This document shows positions 51,119-61,700 of a DNA stretch of 64,000 bases, in pieces. The DNA is from Levyella massiliensis (GTDB lineage Bacteria > Bacillota > Clostridia > Tissierellales > Peptoniphilaceae): positions 1 to 64,000 of the forward strand of contig NZ_HG529492.1 of assembly GCF_000308275.2 (NCBI RefSeq), written 5' to 3'. The position numbers and the translations under genes were made by a program. The notes under the pieces are model-generated. The model saw nothing but the letters and a program-made list of their open reading frames with translations. It was not told where the DNA came from and did not search any database. The first letter of the stretch is position 1. Each line of letters begins with the position of its first letter.

Positions 51119-52705
51119 TTATCGTGTGGTTTGCCCGTTCTTCTTGCGAAGGACCGTAACCATCACCGCCGCGCCGGCCAAGAGAGCCACGCCGATGCCG
51201 GTGAAGAGATAGGTACCCATACCGCCGGTGGAGGGCAGTCCGGGGATCTTGGTGTTCTTGATCAGGGTATTGTCTTCTGCTGTTTGGGTAACAGTAACTT
51301 TCTCAGTAGTATGGTCGAGGGTAAAGGTTGATTCCTTCCCATCAATCACGACAGACCAGGATTTCAGCACGTGTTTTGCCGTATCATACTCAGCTTTGAT
51401 CACAGCCGTGTAAACCTTATCGTTGAGCTGGTATCCGTTAGGGGCTTTGGTTTCTCTGATATAATAGGTCCCTTCATCTAATCTGCTGAAGGTCATACGG
51501 CCGGTTGTATCCGTTGTCGTTGTCCGCAGAGCTTTTGCCGTATTATCTTTAGACGGATCTTTATCATAGAGAGTAAATTCAGCTCCAGCCAACGGATCGT
51601 CTGTCCACTTGCTTTTTTCAGTAATCTTTTCTCCATGCTTGGTGATTTCGTGGGTCTTCTCAGAACCCGATCCCTTTGTAAAGCCGTCGATTTCGAAGGT
51701 ATACTGTCTGGTAATATCTTCATGTTCAGACGTTTTACCGGTCTTCGGATCATTGGTATATTCAACCTTAACCGTATTCTTGTTGGGGATGGCGTTGGTG
51801 GTTGCCTGACCATTCAGTTCAGCCTTATAAACCACCTTAACGTCCGTAGCTTTTCCTTCCAACTTTTTCAGATAAGCATCCGTGAAAGTGATGGTGATGA
51901 CATTGGTATCTTTATTAACTACGACAGTTGCCGCACCCTGGGGAAGGGGTTGACCACCAACAGTAACGGTGATCTCTTCCGCTTTTGGTGCAGTTAATCC
52001 CTTGTCCAAAGTATCGGTAATGGTGAATACAAGATTCTTGTCCGTTTTCGGATAGGAAGGAATGGTGGTATCAATGGTAAATTCCGGTTTTTCACCTTGG
52101 CCTAAACCAATAACATGGTCCGTTGGATTCGTTGCTTCAGGCTCATTTCCCGTTGGATCTTTTACGGTCTTTTTCAGAGGTACATCGCTCTTCTTCGCGT
52201 AAAGAACCGCATCTTCTCCCAGCTTAAACTCGGCTGGTACATTAATCGTACCACCCTTTACCTGTTCACCGCCTTCAGTCGTGTAGCTTATGCCTACCAG
52301 CATGGGGTTATAGACCACACCTTTAGTGGAGGTGACCAGAATCATGTAAAGACCGGCCTCTTGGGGGGCAGACTCATAAGCTCCGCCTGCTGCAGCCTGT
52401 TTAAGGGGGATTGCCGTTCCCAAATCATCGACCGGCTTATTAAGTAATGCAGACCACTCGCTTGTTTTTGGTTCGCTGGGGTTCGCAAAGGCTTTTTCTA
52501 TAAGATTTTTATAACCTTTGAATCCACCGTCAGCAGTAAAGTCCGCTTCGGTGAGCTTATAGGCGTTTACTGTTGCACCGTCTTCAACGCCAGTTACGAT
52601 CAGCTTTGTGGTCGGTTTCGCAGCAAACGAATTTGCCGGCATTAGCGTCACAACCAGCATGAACGCCAGTAAGACAGCTGCCCATTTTTTCAACTGTTTC
52701 ATCAT
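51119..52705 (-). CDS. Major pilin (isopeptide-forming, LPXTG)
   Basis: 528 residues. Signal peptide ending near SFAA. YPKTDKN holds the pilin-motif Lys (about residue 220) used for sortase-made inter-subunit bonds. There are two to three Cna-B/SpaA-like domains; the E-box YYIRETKAPNGYQL lies in the last. The sorting signal is LPSTGG, then a hydrophobic helix and RKKNG. GAGGAATT precedes the ATGATG start. It follows the giant adhesin gene by 93 bp and is the shaft subunit of the pilus. Confidence 0.94.
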   Translation of the reverse strand: MMKQLKKWAAVLLAFMLVVTLMPANSFAAKPTTKLIVTGVEDGATVNAYKLTEADFTADGGFKGYKNLIEKAFANPSEPKTSEWSALLNKPVDDLGTAIPLKQAAAGGAYESAPQEAGLYMILVTSTKGVVYNPMLVGISYTTEGGEQVKGGTINVPAEFKLGEDAVLYAKKSDVPLKKTVKDPTGNEPEATNPTDHVIGLGQGEKPEFTIDTTIPSYPKTDKNLVFTITDTLDKGLTAPKAEEITVTVGGQPLPQGAATVVVNKDTNVITITFTDAYLKKLEGKATDVKVVYKAELNGQATTNAIPNKNTVKVEYTNDPKTGKTSEHEDITRQYTFEIDGFTKGSGSEKTHEITKHGEKITEKSKWTDDPLAGAEFTLYDKDPSKDNTAKALRTTTTDTTGRMTFSRLDEGTYYIRETKAPNGYQLNDKVYTAVIKAEYDTAKHVLKSWSVVIDGKESTFTLDHTTEKVTVTQTAEDNTLIKNTKIPGLPSTGGMGTYLFTGIGVALLAGAAVMVTVLRKKNGQTTR

Positions 52706-52798
52706 AATTCCTCTTTTCTTTTCAGGTTCTTGGTCGTTTCCGACCGGCTACGGGTGGACGGGCGGGGCGTTTGCCCCAAGGATCTATCGACAAGGAGA

Positions 52799-55700
52799 TC
52801 ATTCCAACTGTCTCCGCAAAAACGGGAGACGCTTTCGGGGCCGACCGGACGGGCCTTTGGTCTGTCGGAACAGGCTGAAGGCCAGACCCAGGAGGAAGGC
52901 GCCTGCCAAGGTGAAGAGGAAGGTGCCCGGACCTGCGGTGGTCGGCAGGGTGTAGTACAGGTGGTTCACAATATCTAAGCTGATCTGGTCGCTTGCACCC
53001 TCTTGGTAAAGAATGACCGGACCGGCTTTGCTGAGCAGACCTTTATCGAGGTAGGGTACCTCATTTTTCCCATCCGTTACCTTGGTAAGGGAGATGGTCC
53101 GCTTGTCTTGATCAATTTCGATCTCGTACTGCTGCGTCGTTTTGACGTACCCCGACGGCGGCGTCATTTCGCTCAGGATGTATTTCCCGTTCATGGAACC
53201 TGGAATCTCTCGGACATAGGGGCCGGCCTTCGTCAGATCGACCGTGATGGTTTGCAGGTCTTTCAACACCGGGTTGTTATTTCCCGGAGCCGCGCTGACC
53301 GCAAAGGTTACGGAGCCCTTGGTAATATCCAGTTTCTTGTCGTCCACCTTTCGAAGCGCCATCTTCATCGGACGGAGATTTCGGATCATATTCTCCCCGA
53401 CCGGGTCACGTCCGCTGATCTGCAGATTCTTGATCTCCCCGGTTGCCGTATCCACCAGGAAGGTGGCGACTTCTTTAGGGGGAGTGATATAGCCCGCAGG
53501 AGCGCCGGTTTCCCATACCTGATAGTAGCCGGGCGCCAGGTTGGTCCAGAAGAATTTTCCATCTTTTCCGCTGGTTCTTGGTCCATTTGGTGACGTGACG
53601 ACCACGTAGGTTCCATCCACCGTATCCGATTTTCGCAGTTCAAGCGTTGCGCCTTGCAATGGGGTTCCGCTCTCTCCGACCTTGGTAAACTCGATCCGGT
53701 TGGGGATGTTCGGGAACTGGAGAACCGGCTTATCAATCGGTGTCTTCCGGTTCCAGACGGCGAGATCATTCTTCTCTTTGCTCTCGATAAGACCGGTGCC
53801 GCCCGGATCAGAGACGGTAATGGTTCCATCTTTATCGATATGAATATCCCAAACCACGTTGATGGGGGTGTACCCCTTGGGTGTTAGGACTTCTTCCAAG
53901 AAGTAGTCGCCCGGTTTAAGCTTTGTAAAGAGCACTTTTCCATCCGCACCGGTCACGGCATAGTCCTGGAAGCCTTGGTTGTTCGTGAGCTTAAAGCCCG
54001 CACCAGGAATGAGCTTGGTGTTGTACTTATCTTCGCCGTCTTTTCCTAAGAGTTCTCGCTTAGTAAGTGTGAGGTTGACCAGATCCTGAGCGCTTGCTCC
54101 GCTCGAACCGGTATAGCGGTGGAGGTAGTTCCAGTAGGTCACCGGACCGTCCGTGTTGGTCACGTAATGTTCCCTATTCCAGAAGTCGCGATAGTAGAAC
54201 TCGGTTTCATGCGACAGCTTCGCGTAGGTGTACAGATCCACCTGATCCTTGGTGTTATCAAAAGGAGCCACCACTTTTACGATATAGCCGAAGCGTCCCC
54301 CGTTCGGATAATCCGTATCGACGTCTAACGGAACGCGGATAAACCCGTTTTGATCGGCAACAAAACTCTTCTCCTTCATTACAAGATTCTCGTCCCGCAG
54401 ATCCATGATGTGGCGCCCATAGCTTGGCGGCATGGTCGCCGTATTGGGATTTCCGGTTGCTGTATACGCATCCGTCTTGTAAACCGAGATCTTCACATCG
54501 TTATAGTTCACATCCGATGTTGTGTTTTGTAGCCAGCTTCTGGCCGCCATGTCCAGATAATATTGCGTGGACCAACTGTTGTTGTAGCCGAAAACATAGT
54601 AGTACAGCTCAATTTGGCTATTGGTGCGATCCTCGTAGAACCAGCCACCCAAATTGTTCCATAATTCCTGTCGTTTTCCGCGCAGAGGCCAATCATATCC
54701 ACTGTCCACACGGCCGCCTGTTCCGTAGTAATTTCGGAAATCCACCCAGATACTATCTGACGTTTTGGGCGTATTGCCAATGATGTTCGTGAAGGCAAGA
54801 CCGGTGCTGTTGGCCACCTTATCGTGATCCACATATACCGGGACGGTTTGATGGATGGTGATGTCGGTTCGGTTGGCGACGTAATCCGTAAGGGTGTAGG
54901 TGATCTTCCTTACCACGTTGCCATCTTCATCCAAGGTCTTATCTTTGGTTTCCGCGACTACCTGTCCATGTTCCGTGACAATGTCCTGCACTTTTTCCGC
55001 ATCGATGCGAATTCCGCCCCAGTTCAAGTGTTCATCCAGCGTAATGGTGAAGGTGTCTCCCGGAATGGCGTCCTCCGGCAGGTGGATGGTGTATTCCATA
55101 GAGAAGCGCTGATCCTGCAAAGGACGAATGATGCCGTCCTCATCCGAGGTTTTAAGCGCATACTTCTCCACTTTCAATACGCCATCCAACGATTGTGGTG
55201 TTGTCCGCTTCGTCGGCTGATTGGGATCAGGCGTAGGCACCGTCCCATGATCAACCTTAATGGGGTACTTGTCCGGATCATAGCCTGCCTCCGGAACAAT
55301 GATGGTGTTTCCGATTTCATTGACCACAACGACGTATTTTTCCGTGTTGGCCAGATAGCCCGACGGCGATTGCTTCTCCACCAGATCGTAGACGCCCGGC
55401 TGGAGGTGATTGAACGCGATCTTACCATTGGCATCAGTCTTAAAGGGGCCATCGGGCATAACCCAATAGGGGTTGCTATATCGCGTGGCGTAGACGGCCT
55501 GATCAAAGGACTCTGGAAGTTCTGCCCCCTTGTGTCTGGTTAAGCTGAAGTAGGCGTCTCTCAATTTGGCACGGTTTCCGCCATCTTTCTTTTCGAACTT
55601 ATCAATGGAGAATTCCCCTTCAAAGTCCTTCTTTGTATTCTTCACCGTCAGCTCGTTGAGCGTACCCTGATCGGGATTCTGTGTCCAAGAAGCCGTTAGC

Positions 55701-58700
55701 GTGATGCTGTCATAGATCGCCGTGTTGAAATTAAAGGCATTCCCGGATGCATCTCTCCAGCCGTCAAAGGTATAGCCTTCTTTGGTTGGGTCTGCGGGCT
55801 TCTTGATCTTTCCGCCCTTGATTACGATCTGATCGGCTACCGCGCTTCCGCCCGAGGAATTGAAGATAACAGAAACCTCGTCAGGCTGAATCTTTGTCCA
55901 CTTTGCTGTGTAGGTGGCCGGGGCGGTAATCGCCGTGGTTGGATCAAAGGCGTTCCCGGCTGCATCTTTCCAGCCGTCAAAGGTATAGCCGTCTCTGGCC
56001 GCTATGCTCGGCGCGGTGATGTGATCGCCATGCGGAACCTGCGCCGTCTTGAGGATCGTCCCGTGCTCGTCCTGGAAGGTCACCGTGTAGGTGGTGGGAA
56101 TCCATCGGCCGTAGAAGGCCCGGTTTCCGTAAAAGTGCTGATTGACTAAATCTACATCCACATACCGCCGCTGATAATAATCGTAGACCTGCCAGCCGGA
56201 GAAGGTATAACCCAGCTTCGATGCCGGATCGGAAGGAGGAATCTGTGCTTGAGCTAAGCCTTTTCCATACTCCACCTCTCGTGTTTGGGTTTTATCCCTT
56301 TCTATAGCAGAGTTATCATTCAGCATATAGAAGTACAGAACCACCGTATTAGCTTTCGCCTCCCAGTTGGGATAGACAACCGTGTCATCGGTGATCACGT
56401 CTTTGCCGTCGAATATGTCCCAATTATAGTACCTCCAGTCCGTAAGTTCGTACCCGGGCCGTTTCGGTTTCGGCAAGCCTTCGGGATGCGCCTGAAGATA
56501 TGTCTGTCCTTGAGGAACTTCACGAGTTTCGATCACCTTTCTGTTCTGGTCGACAAAGTAGACTTTATACACTCTCTCCCATTTGGCAACCAAAGCATGG
56601 TCGGCGGTAACGCTCTTGAAGGCCGGATCGTTCATCAAGTCAACGTCCTGTCCGGATTCTTGCCAACCCAAGAACCGGTATTTATCCCTAGTCAAGGTTG
56701 GCGTAGAAGTGACAGGCTTTCCGCGACGAACGGTCTCGTCCGAGGAAGCCGGCGTTCCCCCGTTTCCGCCATAGGTCACCAGGTACTGGTCATAGTGATA
56801 GACCTGGCTGGTGGCTTCGGCTTGGCGGCTTTCCCAGGAATTATTATCAGTTTCCGCTTTCTTGAGTTTTCCATGATACTTGGCAAAAAGTTGCAAAGGA
56901 TCGTTGGATTCATTCTGATAGGTTCCCTTAACGATCAACAAATATCTCGTGTGATTGGGGTTCACATCCAGTGCATAGCGATTCGTAGCATTTATCGGAA
57001 TCATCCTCTGCGAACCGGTTCCTAGCATATTTCCTTTGATCTTGCTGACATTTGTATAGAAGTCCACCGAAGGAAATTTCGTCTTGTTCAGCGAGTATTG
57101 GTTAATTTCCGTCAAGGTCACATTGGATTTTGGTTCCAATTCAAGTATGCGCGAGTTTTTGTTACTTACGTCGAGGTACAGGTCTTTCGCATCGATATAA
57201 ATCCGCGCCTCAAATGTACCCGTGCCGGAGTTCACATTAATGTTCGAGATCTGGGTGAATTTAATGCCCAAATCCACATCCTGGCTTGACTTTTTAATTT
57301 GTTGGTTCTTTGTGCTCCCAAGATTTAGATTTTCGTCGGCATAATGCTCTTGTCCACCGCGCATCGGCGTCATCATCGGATTTGACGATGTTCTCGCTTC
57401 CGCCGTCTGCACTGCTTCAAAGAGCGTAAGCTTCGGTAGTGTCGTTTCCTCCACTGGAAGCGAACTTGCCGCCAGGCGCAACGCAACCGGAGCCAGCAAA
57501 GAGCGTCCTTCACCGGCCATCATCGCTTGAGGCGCATTGGATACCGGCTGCGATAGAGCCTGTGCTGCATTAGTACCGTTGCTACCTTGGGGATCAATCG
57601 GCTTCTCTACCTTGTTTGTGACCGCTCCATCTTCAACGGTGATTTCCCAATAGGTTGTCGGCTCCTGATAACCTTCCGGTATCTTCGTTTCCTTTAAGTG
57701 GTAGATGCCATCCTTTAACTTATCAAAAATGAATTGGTTCTTGGCCTTTCGGGTGGGCTTGATCCCCGGCTGAATCTCTACCCCGTTTTCTACTTTGACG
57801 AGTTCGAATTCCGCCCCTTCCAAAGGCTTACCGTCCTGATCCACCTTGTTGATGAAGAATTCCGTCTGGGAGTTGGTGATGCCTACGACGCTGGGGATTG
57901 TCGTCTTTGTTCCGGGTGTTTTTCCAGGTATGGTCAAGTCGGTTGCCGGCACCATGTTGTCGGTTTTAAATTGCTGTGCAAACGTGCTGTAATCCGTGGA
58001 TGTAAGGAAACGATCATCCTGCGCGCGGCCATCAAAATCTCTTGCCTTCTGGATCCAGTCCTTGACAATCAAAGGTCGAATCGTCGCACCGGAGACGCCA
58101 TCGATGCTCTCGCCCTTCCAGCCATCCTTCTTCCAATTTTCGTGAATCGGCTGGCCGTACTCGTTAATGGGCATCATCTGCCCCTGCATCTCCTTACCCT
58201 TTTCGTCTTTGGGCTTCGGATCCGTAAACGCTACCCAGCCCTTCCGGTACCACATTCCGGGAATCGTGGGGTGGTTACCATAGGACTGTTCCGCAATCAC
58301 ATCGCCATATTTGTCTTTGACATAAGTAGCCGGGTCCACCGGATTTCCGTGTAAATCCTCGCCGTTGGCATCTTTGGGCCGAATAATCAAGGGCTTCCGT
58401 CCGTCGGTCTGATAGACAAAGACCTTAAATCCCTCTTGGTCAGCAGTGATATCCTCCGCCGGACGATTTGTCGCGTTCGGGTCCGGCAAAGTATACGGAT
58501 AAAGCATCTGGCTGTAGGCAACGGCTGCCGCCTGTTTCTTAGCCTCTGCTTCACTAACACCCGAAGACAAGTAGTCTTTCCAGTCTCTGGACTTGGCATG
58601 GAGCTCCTTCAGGAAGGAGGTCGGGCGAATCTGGACAATCCACATATAATTCGGCAGGGCAAAGCCCGGTGCCGTTTCGGTTTCTTCCAGATAGAAGTTA

Positions 58701-61700
58701 TAATTCACCGGCAGATTATCAAAGGTGATGATTCCGTTCTCATCTGTGACCAGCTCGGCTCCCGTTGTTACCTGAGTGGTATGCTCGGTCTCGACAATTT
58801 CAAAGTTCCGACCCAAGGCGGCCCAGAGCTTAAACTTAGCGCCAGCCAAGGGCTTTCCGTCTCCTTCTTTGGTCTTTTGAACTGAGAAGAAGGTGGATCC
58901 GCGATAGTTTCTTACCACATAGGATCCTGTTCCGGGGTCTATCGTAGCGCTGGACATAATATCGGCATCATCCCCCTGCTTCCCCTTGCGGAAGCCGGTG
59001 ATGATAGTTCCGTTATCGGAGGGCTTGAAATCCGTGATCTGATGGGTCTCTCCCGGATGTTCCTCGGTCGCAGAAGTGAAGAAGGTCAACTTGCTGGTAA
59101 ATTTATCGTCGTGAACCTCGAGCTCACCCTTGACCTCGATAACATAGAAGTCCGTAGAGGGCAGGCTATCCGTAGAGGGCAGGCCATCCAACTTGATCGC
59201 CGACAGGTTAGCCGGCGCTTTGACTTCTTTGACTAAGCTGAGGTCATAGTTTGTTGTATCCAGGGCTTTGTTGAAGTCCATGGGGGCGGGCTTGCGGCCC
59301 CCCTGCGTTACCTTCCAAATCTTATAGGACGCATTGACAATCGGGTTATCCGCCGCAGCAGAGAAGAGCCCAAAATTAGCCTCGGTTAAACGCTCGCCGT
59401 TGCGGTTCACGTAGATCCGCTGCGTATAGAGCATTTTACGGTTGCCTTGGTTGTGGTCCGTAGCTTCGACCTGCGTAATGGCTGTCTCCACGGAAACATT
59501 GTTCTTCATCGTTTTCTGGATGCCCAGAATCCAATCGCCATCCTTCTTGGTTCTTTCCTTGAAGGATTTAATGTCTTTCGGTTTTCCGTCGGCGTCAATG
59601 GTAAATGTCGATACCGCCTGAACCGGAAGTTCGTAGCCTAAAACCGGCTTGGTTTCATAAATACCGTAATCGCCCGGGGGCAAGTTCTTAAAGCCGAACT
59701 CGCCGTTAGGGCCGGAGACGATTTTTTCATAGCCTTTTACGACGATCGAGCCACTTGGGGTTTCCCGACGCAGCTCAAATTCCGCCTCCGCTAAGGGTGT
59801 TTCGATCATGAGGGGGCCGTTCGGACCTTCAATCAGGTTGCCGAATTGGTCTCTCTGCTGTCCGCTTTCGCCCACCTTCTTAAACTTGATTTCATTGGTC
59901 GCATTGATGACGGTCAGAACAGGAAGTTCGGTCTCCTCGATCCGGATGAGGTCGTCTTCCGGTCGGTAGCTGGTGACCGTCTCCTCCCGAATGAGAGTGA
60001 TGTTGTTGCCCTGGTCCTGGGAGGAGGAGCTATCCTTCACAGAATAGTCAATCTCATTTCCATTTTGGTCTTTTAAGGGAAGACTCGAGTAGACGATCTC
60101 ATAGACGCCTTCCACCGGCTTGCCTTGCGCGTCTTTCTTCTGGACCAGCGTCCGTTTCTCTGATCCGGTATAGCCCAGGCTTGCCAAAGATTTTTCCTGG
60201 CCATTCACCTTGGCGACTAGGATGACATCTAAATCCCTTGCCCCAGGCTGGCGGTTATTGAAGACCTTGCGTACCGTAAGGTTTAGTGCCTTGCGCTCAT
60301 AGACCACGCGCACGACGGGGTACTTCGACTTATCGATCGTCGGTCCTTGGTAATTGCTGTTGGGAGCCGGATCGGCAGTAAACTTAATATTGTTCGGGCC
60401 CTGCGTGTTCCCATTGACATCAAAGGTCAAGATGGTCTTTGCCTTTACATCTCCGTTTTTAAGGGAGAAAGTCTCCGTTCCCTCACGATTCGTGGTTACT
60501 GTTAAGCCTACCGTACCCGGATAGCCTTCCAGCCCCTTCACTTCAATATTCAGATTCTGCCCCGGATCATTCACATAGGCGGACTGGATACCTGCACCTT
60601 TGGTTGTTCCGTTTCCTTCCCACTGAACCGCGCCTGTCGCATAAACCGGATAGGAAATCGCCCGCTTATAGTCGCCCTTTAAGGTGACGTCGTAATCGAC
60701 AACCAGACGTTCGCCCGAACCCAAAGTAACCGGGCCGGTGCGTAAGGTGGTCATACCGAGCGAGTCGGTGGTAGCGGTCATCTTTACGGTCTGAATAGTG
60801 TTGCCCCAACTATCCACAATCTTGGCTCTCTGGGAGCCAAGATTGTGAATGTTGGCAGCCAAAGGAATGACCAGGCTTTCGTTGTTGACCGTATTTTCGA
60901 CGGTAAATTTAGAATATACGTCAGCAATTCTTCCCTTGAAGGTGGATGCCGCCTCCTCGGAGAGCACGCCCGATCGCAGCTTGTCCTTCATTTCTTGTCG
61001 CAGATTCTTCGGAATGGGGCTGCTCGAATCTTTTAAGGTGTTTTCGAGCGTGTTTACTCCACTTGTATTCGTGACCAGATTAATGTAGCGGGAAATGACC
61101 CCGGATTTAATCATCCGCTTGAGGTTGTGGTTGTAATAGGCTTCCTCACCCGCAAAGTTGCGGCCGGTGGAGAGGAAGGTAACGACTTTTACCGTATCCT
61201 CATGGAGATGACGATAAAGGATGTCATTAGCCGTATAAAGCGCCCGATCCATCCAAGCTCCGGTTTCCGATCGACCGATGGGAACCTGCGTCAGCAAAGC
61301 CGGTACATTTCCAATGCGCCAATAGGTATATTGGGTGGAGGCTTCATCATATCCACCATAGATAACGTTGATATAGCCCTGATAGCCCTCTTTGGCCAGT
61401 TCGTTGCTGTAGTCCCGAATCCGGTTGTTAAAAAGCGTAAGATTACCGGCGGTTTCCGGAACCAACAGGAAGTAGAGGTCCAGCTCCTTTTTCAGGGTCT
61501 GCCCCACTGCCTCATGGTGAATAGCGAACTTCTTATTGTCGGGATCCGCGTCATTAAAGGTCGTCGTCGCCGAAATCTTGTAGTTGTTTCCTGCAGGCGC
61601 ACCGGCTCCCACGGCAGCAAGGCCCATCATGGGACCCATCTCCAGGAGATTTCCCATGGCTTCCGGCGTGGCCGAGCGGGTAGAGAAGGCCGACCGAGAG